This document shows, piece by piece, positions 50,847 through 63,749 of a DNA stretch of 64,000 bases. Made by a program: the position numbers and the translations under genes. Positions within the stretch are counted from its first letter, which is position 1. Each line of letters begins with the position of its first letter. The notes below the pieces were generated by a model. It made no database searches, was not told the origin of the DNA, and worked only from the letters and a program-made list of their open reading frames with translations. This stretch comes from Polydactylus sextarius (taxonomy: Eukaryota > Chordata > Actinopteri > Polynemidae), in the NCBI GenBank assembly GCA_016801845.1, contig CM028914.1, forward strand, positions 10,003,772 through 10,067,771, read 5' to 3'.

Positions 50847-53800
50847 TCATGCTTGGGTTTTGCCATCCCTCCTCTCAGGAGGCGTTGTGGGGAGTACCCA
50901 GCGATAGCAGTCTGAAAAGCTGAGGCTCTTGTCCACAGCACAGCTGGTGCAGTAGACGATTCCCAGAGCCAGCATCACTACGAGGAACACACACAGCGGC
51001 ACCAGCAGGGCCACCAACAGCCAGCTCTTGTCGTGTTTCCGTTTGCCCGCATCAGACGCGGCTCCAACCTCCTCCGTGTCGTTTGCAACCTCCGCACCAT
51101 CGGTCTTTGATCCCTCCACCTCCTCTCCGGTCCCAGCGGTTGCCCCATTTCCAGTGTCCGCCCCAACACTAACTTCTTTACCTCCTGTTTTAGCCTCATT
51201 ATCAATTTCATTGCCTCTGTTGTACTTTTGTGTCGGGGGTGGTGGAGTCTGAAAGCGATTTGGTGAAATGGCGTCCCAGTGGTTGAGGTGGTTGTCTCGG
51301 CCTTGAGTCATGTCTGGGGAGAGTCCTTCTGGAGCCTCCGTGAGCCATGCGATGTCAAAATTAGTGTCGGCTTCGAAGTTTGGGTCAGGGGTGAATGAAG
51401 TAGACCACGGGTCACGGTCAGGGCCCACATCAGGTATGTGAGGTATGTCACTGGGGTCAGGGGTCAGAGTTGAGTATTCTTCATCGTCAGGCGAAGGCTG
51501 GCAGGTGAGTCCGTCTGACTGGAGGTCATAGCCATTATCGCAGTAACATTGATACCCGCCTTTAAAATTCAAACACTGCTGCTGACACGGCGACTCCCCA
51601 ACACATTCATCTATGTCTACACACTCTCCTCCGTTGCCCAACTCATACCCGGGGTTACACAAACACGCGAAAGACCCAACTGTGTTTTTACAAGTGCCTT
51701 CGCAGGTGCCCTCATCAAGGCACTCGTCAATGTCCACGCACTCGCCTTCGTCGTCTGTCTGGTACCCAGAATGACAAGTGCAATGGAAGGTGCCCGGGAT
51801 GTTGACGCAGAGTTGAGGACACGGTTGTTGTTGACATTCATCTACGTCGGAACATCTGCGTCCATCTGGGCCCATTTGATAACCCGGCGGGCAAATGCAA
51901 CGAAGGCCTCGAGGCGTCTCCACACAGTTGTACTCGCAGCCCATCTCCATACAGGCCTTGTTGATGTGGGGCTGGTCGGTGGGACCAGCAGAGTCAGAGG
52001 ATAATTCAGGCGGGTCGGTTGGACTAAGAGGGTCAGGGATGCAGTTGTATCCATCTTCATCTATGACAAAACCCTCAGAGCAGTAACAGTAGTAATCTGT
52101 GTCTGTGTTCTGGCAGAAATGCTCACATCCATGATTCCCGCTACACCAGTCTTGATTTGGTGGATCTGCATTGGAAGAGCAAAGTGGGGCGTCTCTGGAC
52201 CATCCCACTGTTTTATCATCTCTCTCTGTACACAGCACCTTCTGATCAGCAGGAGCATCCTGGTTGGAGCTGTCTGCTGGACACAGCACGGTAGCCACAG
52301 ACCCGTAGGGCACGTGAGTCAGCAGTGTGCTGACAAGGTGAAACGGGGTTTCATAAACAGCGGGACCATTTCCCTCGTCCTCCAGCGGTGGACACATTCC
52401 TCTGTAGTTGTACTGGCAAACATATCCATCCAATGGCAGAGCGCAGGAGCCGTCAAGCCACCGGAAGTTGTCGCTGCTCTCACGTCCTCTTTCCGTTGTG
52501 TGGACAGTCATGGCCACACAGCGGGGGGCTGTGCAAGTACCAGGGGTGTCTTCACGCAACCAGTTGGTGAACTGACCATCTTGGTCTCCTGTGGGAAAGT
52601 AAAGAGAAGAACCAATTCAGTAAATCTACAAAGTCTTGTTAAAAACAATTAATTTTACAGTGAAATCATTTATTAATTACTCTGGAGTTAATTCAATAGG
52701 ATGGGTGTGTAGCATTGTGCACATTTGAACTTGTAAATTACAGTTTTACAGAAATGTTATTTCACAGTCTTTCTGTTGCTTTTATTGGTAAAAAAATAAA
52801 TTCATGAGTAAATTAAATAAAAAATATCTGCACAGTTAGTCACTAGTAGAAGTGAGTGAGTGAGAAAGTTGGGTTTTTGTAATTTAGGTAAAACCTTCAA
52901 AACATGACAAATGGAAAAGACACGACATTAAAATTTAGTGTCTTTTTTTGACTCAAGACAAAGGTAGACACATCTAGTGATAAAAAGCCCATCTGGTTTT
53001 TAAGGAGGTAAGCTTTGTGTAATGACTAAATCAGGCTGAAGGGTAGCAGTGAGGTCAAAAAGAGGTTGAACTTCCTCTGTCGCGCCAGCTCCTGCTCTGT
53101 GAAACAAAAGTAGTTAATGTAATAACCATCCTGCTCCGGAGCTCTGGCGACTGGATCAGCTGCCAAAGTCTGACAGAGAGTCGGCTAAAATTTTGGTTAG
53201 AAACAATTTAGTTAAAAAGGTGATTAACTAACCAGCTAATTAATTTATAACCAGACCAGATTTAGCCTCAGCTATACTGGAGCAAAGAATTTCCATTAGA
53301 TCATTGTCAGAGACTTGGGGACCTTAAAAGCTTAATTGTAAGAAAAAATGTACCATTAGGTAATTCTGTTCTGTTAGTTATTTTGGGGAAATTTTATGAC
53401 TTATTAAACTCAAATACAATGGTGGTGAAGGACAATATGAGGAAAAGTAAAAGGTCATATTCATAAAGTTCATGAAGTTGAAACTTTGCCTGTGACCCAG
53501 ACGAATCCTCTCAGTGGTCGGGTTGTTGAACACTGGCGTGGAGGTCTGTGCAGCCCGATCCACAGACGAAGCCTTGCCCTGGCTCCCTGTGCCTCGATGG
53601 CCGACAGCAGCTCATGGACCACACCCGCTGCCTCGTGAGTATGCATGGTTGCCAAGGTCCCACCTCGCTCCCGGCAGCTCCTCCCAGCCTCCCTGAAGGT
53701 CCTCTTCTGGAGGAAAACGGTGTAGCATCCATCCTGATGGCAGAGAGCATCTTTCTCAGCCAGCTGAACCGTGCCTGCTGGCTGCTCGCCGTCCGGCATC

Positions 53801-53913
53801 TCCTTCAACCTTTGGCCTCGACTTCCAGGAGCCAGACAGACCATCAGCAGCCACAGTACACACAGGAGACTCATGATGCTGCAGCTGCTACTACTCCAGA
53901 TCGTCTTTTTCAT
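50847..53913 (-). CDS. cd248: CD248 (endosialin)-like type I membrane C-type lectin/EGF protein
   Basis: Endosialin is a stromal and pericyte surface glycoprotein of the thrombomodulin/CD93/CLEC14A family, binding matrix ligands. Exon 1 is 53913-53490 and exon 2 is 52588-50847, 721 residues. An equally good start at 53,874 gives a shorter signal peptide, MSLLCVLWLLMVCLAP. The C-type lectin domain (about 58-200) spans the intron; LWIGLH, RGFVWVTG and DQDGQFTNW match CD248. A sushi-like module (about 207-278) has PFHLVST. Five EGF-like modules follow (about 290-324, 354-387, 389-425, 428-464, 467-504), the last three calcium-binding type (D-x-DEC). Then come a Pro/Asp/Glu/Thr-rich stalk, a transmembrane helix (664-688) nearly identical to human CD248 (VFLVVMLALGIVYC) and a short tail with DCYRWV. 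The long exon-2 frame has no ATG of its own at its start. The intron begins GC, not GT. Confidence 0.92.
52589..53489 (-). other. cd248: cd248 GC-AG intron
   Basis: The donor reads CACAG|GCAAAG and the acceptor CCCACAG|GAGACC. Only this join continues the frame from WVTG to DQDGQF, as in CD248 proteins. No GT donor nearby gives the right phase. Human CD248 has no intron here, since its coding region is a single exon. Nothing else was recognised in these 900 bases. Confidence 0.75.
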
Positions 53914-54711
53914 CCTCCACCAAGATATGAGGTTTAAACTAGGCCAACATTCAAATGAGTGTCTCGACTTTACCGTCAAAATAAATAAGAAAGAAAACTA
54001 TTTTTTCTCCTGTCCAGACAAATTTGACCCCAGCGGTGTATTTAAATAAATAATCTGGTCCAGTTGACCTTTTTATAAATCTAAAACTGGCATTGGATTA
54101 ATTTAATTTACCTTGGATTGTCCAAACTTTTAGACAAATAGCCCTGCAGTCCAGAATCAAACTCCATTCATCAGAAAACTGCCGGTACTGCTGCCACAGT
54201 GAGACAGATATCACCAGAAACTAGATTCAACTAATAAAGAAACCAATGCTGTCCAGTGGGATCCCCTAAAAAGTCCAGTTGTAGCCCAATAAAGTCCAAA
54301 ATAAACTCCAGTGAAGTACCAGTAGAGTGAAGAGTTCAAAACTGTTTCTGTCTTTAGATAAGTCCAAAAAAAGTTAAATACAGTCCATAATAAATGTGAT
54401 GATGATGAGCTTCAGTGACAAAAACTCCTCTGCTTCTGATCTTGCTTTCTTGCTTCTGCAAAGTTGGCTTAGTGACTGAACCTCAGAAAAGAGAGAAAGA
54501 TGGTGGAGTGTGGAAAAGAAGGGGGGGAGGCTACGTAGAGGAAAAAGAATTGTGTGTTGGTGGAAGAGGGGGCTGGTAAGGAGTGTGAGTGTATAAGGGA
54601 AGGCTGGAGGGGTTGACGGGATGGAGTGGTGGCGGTGGTGGGGTTGAGAACCCTCAGAGAGTTATGAAAACCATACGGCACCGGTTTGTCCCCCCATCCT
54701 GCCTATGGCTT
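53914..54711. other. cd248 upstream region
   Basis: Probable 5' UTR and promoter of cd248, read leftwards from here. I see no convincing TATA box or clustered promoter motifs, and no gene. The stretch 54,480-54,650 is G-rich on the plus strand. Confidence 0.5.
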
Positions 54712-54712
54712 T

Positions 54713-54715
54713 ACA

Positions 54716-54761
<46 letters not shown>
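54713..54761 (+). repeat. Compound (AC)n-(AG)n microsatellite
   Basis: A perfect AC run to about 54,732 switches directly to a perfect AG run. It lies upstream of cd248. Confidence 0.95.
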
Positions 54762-54763
<2 letters not shown>

Positions 54764-55051
54764 TGCACACTGCACAGCATCCACAGGAGTGGAAAGTGTT
54801 TGTCAGCTCTGTGAGATGCAAAGATTGTCTCCCCCTTCTTCTTCTCCTTCTCCTTCTTCTTCTGCTTTTCCTCCACCACCTTCTGACTCCATCTGATTCT
54901 CTTTTATCTCATTGTCTTTGTGTTTTTTTCATTCTCTCTGTTTCCTTTCTGTCACCATCTCTTCTCTCTTTCAACCAGCTGCAAGTTTTTACAGCTCAAT
55001 GGAAACATTTGAGTATGGAACAGAAATACCTGTTGGACCAGGCATAAATGT

Positions 55052-55090
<39 letters not shown>

Positions 55091-58000
55091 CATTCTTACC
55101 CTGTTATAAAATAACTTTGAATGGGTACAGATGTCTAAGTGCATAAGTGCTCTTCATTGTGTGTGTGACTACCACTCGGGGGCATGTGGAAGAGAGGAAA
55201 CAGGAAATGCCAGATGTGCATCAGCCTGACCTCTCAGTAGCTGGGGAGTAGGGGTGTAGACATGGGGGTACCTCCACCTCCAACTCCACTGTCACATGAT
55301 CTGTGTGCTATGAATGAATGGTGCGTCTGGTCTGGTGCAAAATCTTTTTTTTTTTTTTTAATTATGAATCGAGCAAAGGCAAAAAAAAATATTTAATGAA
55401 ATATATCACTGTGACTTGTGGGTTTCAAGCTCTGACAGGATTTAAAGCTGCCGGAGACAAACAACCGATCGAGACATTGTAAATCAAGGTCTACCGCACA
55501 CAAACACACTGAATTGCTGAACAATGAGAGCGAAATAAGTTGAAAAGTGCTTGAGAAAACAAAAGGGCTTCACATCAACGCTCATCACGTTTTCTCTCTG
55601 TGGAAAGTGTGACCTGCCACAACAGATTAACGTCTATATTACACTCCTCAACTTTTCCTCCAGGCTCTTTAGTGTTAAACCTTTAAATGACAGCGAGGTT
55701 TGTAGCTCCTTAATGCTGCATGATGAGATGGAAAAGTCATGCTTCATGTGTGTTTCAATCTGTTATTATCTACAGGCAGTGTGTGTGTGTCTGTGTGTGT
55801 GTGTCCAAGCCAGTGTTGTCTCTGTGTACAGCGGATGAGTTGTCTGGCTGTTGCATGTTGGTTTTGGCAGACGGAGCATATACAGTCTAACTATTCAGCA
55901 GTCTTTTCCAGTTATGTAACAACTATCAGAACCAGAGGGTGAACTAACACAAAACCTCAGGATCCTGGAGAACCTAAAGAGCCTTTTGGTCTTGTTCCCC
56001 CTCCTTCTTCTCCTCCTTCTCCTCCTCCTTCTCCTCCTCCACATCCTTCATCCTCCTCCTGTCTTCTTTTGCTTTTCTTTGTCTTGGACCACCCCTATGC
56101 TTCTCTCCCCCTCTTGTTTCTCATTATTCTTTCATTCCTTCTTCTCCCCTCTGCTATTTTCTTGCGTGCTCTTGCTCCTCGCCGTCTTTTTCTTATCTTC
56201 TCACCTTCTCTTTAAGTCTCATTATTTGGGTTCCCCAGTCAGCAATCTCTCCCCCCTCCCCTCTACCTCAGAATCCCAGTATTCTCAGTCTGTTTATTCT
56301 ATCATTCGGCCTCGGTCAACTCCTCCTCCTGCTCAGATGACCACGCCCCCACAGGCACATTCCAGAAATGTAATTGATAGAACAGACAGACCTTCTCCTT
56401 TCCATGCGTCTTGCGCTCCCAATTCCCTCATTTCACATTAATCTACTTACAGTACCTCCAAGCTCCTCTATCTCCCAACCCAACGACCTCTAATGGAACA
56501 TGCAGACTTCTTGATTTTTTTATTCTCCTCACCTCCTCGGTCACAGACTGCTCTGCTTTCTACCTCCTTGACTCCTCTCCACTTGCCACATATCATTACT
56601 GGCTCTGATACATCTCAGCTTCTAGTTTCCAAGCAGATGAACTGTACCTTCCAACTCTAGAGCTTCTCCATTTCAACCACTAACTATATTTTTGCAGCTC
56701 AATAGCTGTTCTTGATTTGATGTTCTTTGGGGGGTCACCGACATACCAAACCAAACCCATTGGTATGTGGGTTTATGATACGCTCAAGGCATTTTCTTCT
56801 TAATCTAAAAAACATATGACATGTGTTTAACATGAATAAGAGATGCAGTGCACTAGAAAAGAGAAAAAAACAAACAAAAATCAAGTACATATCATGTGTT
56901 TATGTGTTTATGAATGACCAGAGTAAAAAAACAGCCACTATAGACAGAGGGAGATGTAATATCCATTTAAAATATGGTGATAACAGTGAACGTTGAGACT
57001 GTGATTTCTGCAAAGTACTCAAAGTTGCACTTGTTTGTTCACTTGAAAACTGGCAGAAAGGATGGAAAAAGAGAGTTAGAATACAAATGTAACCTATTTT
57101 TTCACTGTCTGTGCACTGAGCCAAATATGTTTATGTGATGTGGATCATTGGTGAGTCAAAGTTACAAAGACAAAGAGTCTGCAGTCGAGCTAGCAGCTGT
57201 GTGAGACTGTACTTAAACACAACAAAGACCTCAAATCTCACATCTAAAGCCATGTTAAACAGCTGTATTACTTTTTATTTTTGCATGTAAGATTGATGAT
57301 TAACATATTGATAAAACAGCTGTTTAAAGATGTCAACCTTAAGATGATGCAAGAGGAAAAGATGGATCACCACCGTCAGCGCAATTCATCCTGTGGGAAA
57401 TATGAATGACAAACTTTATGCCAATCCATGTAAATAGATGCTAAGATGCTATTTCAGTCACATAACTGACCTTCGAGTGATGCTAAATGACAAGTCTGGG
57501 CATCTACCTTTAATAGAAATTCAAGATATTTTATTAAAAACCAGAGTCTGAGTCCAGAGTCTGTCAAAGTCAATAGGTTTCATGCTCTGGATGAAATGAA
57601 TGTCTGAACAAAATGTCATGAGTTCATCCAGTAAGGGTTGACACGTTTCAGATTTGATTGAAGTGATGAACCAAATGGCCAAACAACACTGCAAGCTACA
57701 CAGCTTCACAGCTAGACTACATATTTAATGTGTCACCACAATGGCTTAATTCATATTTTGAACAAATGCATGTATTTGATGCAAAAATCTGGATTTCTGG
57801 AACTAGATCTTCATTAGAATTTGGCCTATGGAGGGTCTAGACAGTTAACGATGAAATAAAAATTGTTGGTTTGAAGATGAATCTGGGTGGAGGAAGAAAA
57901 CAAAGAAGCACTTGACTCTTAACAGCCATCAGATCAGACTGCATTTATCCTGGTCAACTTCCAGATGTGAGCCACGAGTTCCCGTAAAAAAAAAAAGTAG

Positions 58001-58634
58001 AGCAGTTGTAGAAAAAGATAAAACCATGAAGTATGTGGTATGAAGTTTTGCATCTTGGATTTGTATTGTGAGTTCACATTGTCTTTTTTGTGCTTGGATT
58101 TGTCACAAATGCAAAAAATACAGCTAGATTCAGTTACTTTAGTTTAACAGATGCTCAGAATTTATGGAAAATACTTGGAAAAAACTAAAATCAGTATGGT
58201 TTTCAAGTATTTTATGCATTTCACAAAACATCAATGCAATAAGATAGCCAATATTACAACTGTTGTATAAAGAAAATAGATATTTCTGTTTGATTTTGTT
58301 TCAATGTGCATTGTGCAATGTTTGTGGATGCAGAGTCTAAAGGACAAGTAGGACATCTGACAAAGTCATACTTTTCCCGACTTTTGTTTCAATGATTAAA
58401 ATATTTTTTTCACATGAATAAGCCATTCTGCTCTTCCACAATGATGTCAAGGAAACGAATTGTGTTGTTTCCTTGTTGTCTTGGGTCAACGAAGTATAGA
58501 CTCAGTCTATTCAGGCCTATTCAAGCATTTGTGCCATATCAAATACAGCGGGACACGTCAGTTGTTCATTTTTCCCAACCGCTGGTGTCTTATGTCACAC
58601 ACACACACACACACATACAAATATGAGCACAAAT

Positions 58635-58672
<38 letters not shown>

Positions 58673-59455
58673 AAGCAATTAGCTGCGGCCTTGTGGTTAA
58701 ATAATGGAGTGTAGGCATTCCTGGTGATTTCTGTAGAGTGGAGGAAAAAGACGATACTTTTATCCACTTCTTCTACAAGGTCCATATGTTTCATCTTTCA
58801 TAGCAGACATGCTATGCCCTCCTTCCACACCCAGACTGTCAACAAACCTTCACCGCAAACATGTGAACAGATCAGGGTCGCCATCCAATTGTTCAATCAA
58901 GAGTGAATAAACCCCTGCCAGTTGAAATCTACAGTTCCTGAAGACATTAACTGAAAAATGTTTGGACATTTTTAGACGTAGTTGTAACCTTGTTGGTGGG
59001 ACTGCAACACAGTTACGTCTTCACAGCTAATGCCTACTTCCAAGTCAGCATTTTGTTGACCTTAATAGGTAGTAGATTAGTGCAAAAGCTTTTTAGCACA
59101 TTTTCACTCATTCTCACACACATAAGATGCAAGGCATTCACATTTGAAAGAATATCTGGTGTTACTTTGCGCTGAGAAGTGCTGACGACATGAGGACTCT
59201 TCACCAGCCTTCAACATAATATGTAGTTTTAGGTTTTTTACTGTAGCGGAGGAATTGGTTTTATCGACTACCATGGAGTCAAAAATATGAAAATACATTA
59301 TGAGAATACATAAAACACATGCAACATGAAGTAACACAAATAGTCATCAATAAGCATCACATCCACAGGTGCAACTCAAAGGCAATGTAGTAATGCAAAT
59401 ATCAAATTTACTGTAGAAAACAGGCTTTACCTGTGAGTCAGTCCAGTCTGCCACC
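54762..59455. other. Gene-free stretch rich in simple repeats
   Basis: No gene was recognised on either strand. The sequence holds (CTT/CTC)n blocks near 54,833-54,880 and 56,000-56,050, (TG)n near 55,050-55,089 and 55,781-55,803, and two (CA)n runs at about 58,597-58,615 and 58,637-58,670. The open frame around 55,986-56,441 is driven by pyrimidine-rich low complexity and is not called as a gene. Confidence 0.6.
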
Positions 59456-60110
59456 TTAAAGTGATGGTCTGAAGTAATTTGAATCCAGGGTCTATTTCAC
59501 CACAAATATGAGTCAAACACCCTCTCAAGAGTTATTGGCCGAAGCAATATCGAGTTTGACCGTCTTTTGTTTTCACAGCCAAATAGTTAACAATGAAAGT
59601 AAGTGGGGCAGTCAGCCAAACCACTAATAAAGCTCAACATAGCACTTCATTTGGTCAGTAGCTTGAACAGGGTCCCTACACATAAACCAAAGTACCGATG
59701 ACGTAGTAAGTGTACTGAGAGTTTATTAAAAAAGACTGTTTTACACAACTTATCCAAAGTCTTGTTTTCATAACAATTGGTAATGAAGGGTGTTCCAGAT
59801 CAGCAGATTCATCATTTTCCTGAACAACTGCCATATGTGTCCATGAAGAGCAAGGGAAATGATGAATCTGCTGATCTGGAACAACATGGAGGGTGTTTCA
59901 GATCCGCAGATTTGTTGTTCAGTTATTTAATAAACTCTCAGTGCAATTACTAATTTATCAGTACAGTACAGTGGTTTATATATAGGGACCCTATTCATGC
60001 CGCCGCAAAGTGAAGTTCTATTTTGAGTTTAGTGGTTAAAAAATGGCGATTTAGATACGTTAAGCTGACTGCCCCACTCAATTTCACTGTTTGCTATTTG
60101 GCTGTGTAAA
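59456..60110. mobile_element. Long-hairpin MITE with TTAA end, copy 3
   Basis: It begins at TTAA (59,456-59,459) followed by AGTGATGGTCTGAAGTAATT, then the same blocks as the copies at 9665 and 20,561 (AGCAATATCGAGTTTGACCG, AATGAAAGTAAGTGGGGC, TTCCAGATCAGCAGATTC). From about 59,870 the sequence runs back as the reverse complement (GGACCCTATTCATGCC, GCTGACTGCCCCACT). The outermost part of the right arm has decayed, so the end is approximate. No coding capacity was seen. Confidence 0.75.
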
Positions 60111-63100
60111 CTGAAGGAGCAATATTAACTATGTCAGTTAAAGTGAAAGTTTACCCTCTATTGGAAGATATGTTGTATCATACATATATTTTCATCAGTG
60201 TATAATCACCAGAAACTTTTATTTATCTCATCATCTTTTACATCCACCATCCTCCATGTTGCACTGCCATGTTTCTACAGCACAAACCAAATACTGCAGT
60301 GTTGTGCGAAGGTGAAGATTATTCAGATGGTTACAGTTTTCACTAAATCTAACAAACTAAACCTATAAGTTAAACTAATTTCTTGTTTGAATACTGCTAC
60401 AAATTGATGCAGGCGACATTAAACTCTTCATGACTCTGTCTAAGTTTAGGTTTTTGAGAATATAGTTTCTTTTTCCAGCTTGTAGTTGAGAATGCACTTG
60501 TTTATTCAGACTGGTTCTGCTTTTGTTGCAGCTGGAAAGCCTCGTGGCACATGCTGAGATAGTTTACAAAAACAGGAAACTTCTCTGTAGCAGTGAACAC
60601 AACAGACAATCTTCTAATACTTTTCTATTGTGACACAACCTGAACTAATCTCATTATTATAAATCACAACTTGTAGCATGTATTTTACTGAAGCAGGCTG
60701 CAATAACATGATATTTCTTTGCACAAGCTATTTTTCAGAGCAAATTTAATTTATTTTACACTTTTGAATAGTAGTGGCATAAATTTTTATCCAGTCCCCA
60801 GTGTAAATGACACCAACACGTGCATTCCTTAAACCTGTTATAAAACAGAAACAGGAGGAATACGAATACACATTGTGTGAACAGCTGCTACTGAATTTCC
60901 AGTAAAGAGTCATATGACGAGCAAAAGAAAAACATGGCTGCAGATGGAAACTGCAAACCTGCAGTGACTAAGCTTTAGCTATCCAAAAACATTCTTTTTT
61001 TTAAAATTGAAGTTGTGGAGAAAACAAAGGCTCGAGTGACGATAATATATGATAAACTTGATCAACACAAACCTATCACACATGTATAAACAAACCTGAG
61101 ACAAAAAAAGAAACTCCAGGACTTGAGTTTTTCTTTTTTTTTTTTTTAAACTGCTGAGAGGCAAGAAAGAGAGATGGAGTGAGAGAGAGAGAGAAAGAGA
61201 GAGAGAGCACTGGGAGAGGATAATTCCTGACAGATTATTCCTTTACCAGATGATAGGCTCAGCTTTTCCACTGACACAGCCATGAACATACACGCACAGT
61301 CGCACACAGACATCTTACACTTCTTTGTAGTGTTGTTCGTGATACACTCAAATTTCTCCAAAGAGGGAGGCATTTCTGTGTGTGTGTGTGTGCGTGTGTG
61401 TGTGTGATGGTAGATGCATTAATAACGAAGAAGAAAGGATGACGACAGGATACAAAGCCCCGACGGAGCAACAAAAACACAGAGAAGTCTGATGTGTCAG
61501 ACGTTTAAAGATAACCCAGTACACGTCTTGACTTCATCTCTGCACCATTTTTTCCTTCTTTTTTTTTTTTTTTCCTGTTTGGGCTTCTCCTGTTTCTTCA
61601 CACGTCTACATTCATGTCCAAATTCCTCATGTGACCTGGTCTCAATTGCTGCTCAAAAAGCAGCTAAAAAAATTTAAAAAAACAGTAAACTGCCTGACTC
61701 AGCATCAGCAAAGGAAGGTAAATTATTCCCAAACCGCGATGCTAAAATCTCCTGCAGACCGCACATTTGCTGTAAAATCGACTAACAGCCTCTTCTGTTT
61801 TTCTTTTCCCTCTATTGTTCTTGTGTCTTTATTTCGCTGCCAAATGGGAGGTTGTTCGATTTTATCTGTGTTATCCTCGAGAGACAAACACTTGGGGAGA
61901 TGAATCACTGATGTAGTTGTTTCTTGCAAAAACTCCTGTCAAGTTTGATCCATAACAGTAAAGTTTCCTAAATCCTGAAAACTTTCAGCACCCAGCAGCT
62001 GAACTCTGAGTTGTACTGGAAAGAAACCAAGTATGACTGAGCTGAAATATATGAAGGTGAAACAGAAAGAGAGAGCATGATGAGGAATTAGCAGTCTATC
62101 CTTGAGTAAATAAAGGTTTAAAAGAAACCCTCCTTAATCTCTTTAAAGGTATCCTCCACATCGTACTGAACAGACAATAAATCCCAACTTGTCAACACTT
62201 GTTATTTAGGCCTAAAACTAATGGGCAGTTGATACTATTACACACTCACAGCTCAGATATACAGAGGATTGACTACAGTCTGTAGTTGTGGATGATGAGA
62301 GTTCAAAATAAAGGTAAAGTTCTTATTTCTTATTGGATGGAAGGAGAGTAAAACAATTAGCTTAGCTTAGCAAGAAAAAAAGAACTTCTACTATTACAAC
62401 TATGCCTATTATTCGGCGCAATTTGAGTCCCTGTTATAATATAGAGCATATTATCTGTAAAAACTGGCTAATACTTATTACTGAAAGTCTGCCATACATG
62501 ATTAAAGCTTTTCTATTATTGAGAACAATGATAGGTACTCGTGGATCGGCTAAATGCCACATTCATGTTCAAAAATATTGTGACCCTGAGAACAGCATCC
62601 CTCAAAACATTTTGAGGGAGTAATAAACATTTATGGAGAGAAATTATCTACTAGAATTAGAGTAAATATATGTCCTCAATCAATGATTTTTTTTTTTTTT
62701 TTTTTTTTTTTAATCTTTTACAATGCTTAATTGATGTGGTAAAACATAACACATCCACTCTGTTATGCTTATTTATGGCAGATGCTTCTTTGTATTTTTG
62801 AAAATATGGTTAACAAATATGTTAAAAATCTCATTTCATGCTCAACATGTGCAGCCCTGTTGTTGATCACATGACGAAATATGTCTGACTGTACCATAAA
62901 ATGTCCAATTCATTACTGTTTTAGACAGTAACGTTGGGGATAAATGCTTGTTTATGGACATGTTCATGAGAAAACATTACAGGGTATATTGAAGGACAAT
63001 TTAGCTCTTAGAAAATAAATAACATTACAATAACATTGTACATCCACAACACGCATTTGTAGCGATAAGAATGTCCTGTTATCTGGGAGATTTGACCAGT

Positions 63101-63229
63101 CTCATCTGTATTAAATTTGATTAATAGTTGAACAAACCCTTATTCAGATGAAATTATAAAATCTTGGAAAATTTTGCATTTTTTTTGGCACCAAATTGTA
63201 GGAATGGCCCATCACATTATAATTATTTA
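60111..63229. other. Gene-free stretch
   Basis: No gene or RNA was recognised. It contains a T run with an adjoining (GA)n stretch at about 61,130-61,208, a GT run near 61,376-61,406, and T runs at 61,558-61,574 and 62,687-62,712. Open frames are short and without recognisable similarity. Confidence 0.6.
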
Positions 63230-63747
63230 CTGCGTGCACAATTATTAGGCAAGTGAATAATTTGACCTTATCGTTATTTTGATACATATTTTCCAAACTC
63301 TAAGCTATAATAGATTCATGGTAGCTTCACATTTAATTCTTCTCAAGCCCTCAGCAGTTAATATGTGTCTTTTTCTTTTCGTGTCATTGTTCGATGATTA
63401 CGCCTCAATAGCTTAGCTACTTTATGCTGCATCCCTTTCAGAAGTATTTTTGTTGTTGTTGTTATTTCATTGATTTATTCATTTTTACAATTTTTGACTT
63501 TTCAGAATCTGTTAAATGTTACATGTTGTCTGAGGTAAAGAAGCCGCCTAATAATTATTCACGCCTTGATACAGCGTGTTGATTACTTTAGGCCACACTC
63601 TCCCTTATTACGCTAAGACACATCACATGCTGATAATGCTTAAATACAATAAGATTTCAAGTTTATGAAGCTTGGAGTTGGAAAATATGCAAAAAAAATT
63701 ACGATAAGATCAAAATGCTCACTTGTCTTACAATTGTACACTCAGCG
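63230..63747 (-). mobile_element. Internally deleted Tc1-like transposon with inverted repeats
   Basis: The left end (CTGCGTGCACAATTATTAGG, onward through TTGACCTTATCG and CATATTTTCCAAA) is matched by the reverse complement of the right end (CGCTGAGTGTACAATTG.. GATCTTATCG.. GCATATTTTCCAA) over roughly 85 bases. Both ends are flanked by TA (63,228-63,229 and 63,748-63,749), the Tc1/mariner target. Inside, read on the minus strand, GATTCTGAAAAGTCAAAAAT and AGGGATGCAGCAT resemble the 5' coding part of a fish Tc1-like transposase as I recall it, but there are stops and most of the gene is missing. The element is about 518 bases and cannot be autonomous. Confidence 0.75.
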
Positions 63748-63749
63748 TA

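Noticed and set aside
50847..52559. A 570-codon open frame taken as a complete protein starting at 52,559
   Set aside because: The first codon is TTG (Leu), not ATG, and lies nine codons inside an exon whose acceptor at 52,588 continues the lectin domain from the upstream exon.
53378..53563. Frame running past the GC donor of cd248 exon 1
   Set aside because: Reading through gives no lectin-domain continuation, while splicing at GC restores the family sequence exactly in frame.
55986..56441. 151-residue plus-strand frame with a Ser/Pro-rich end
   Set aside because: The sequence is pyrimidine-rich low complexity; alternative frames are also partly open, there is no family signature, and no convincing splice partners were found.
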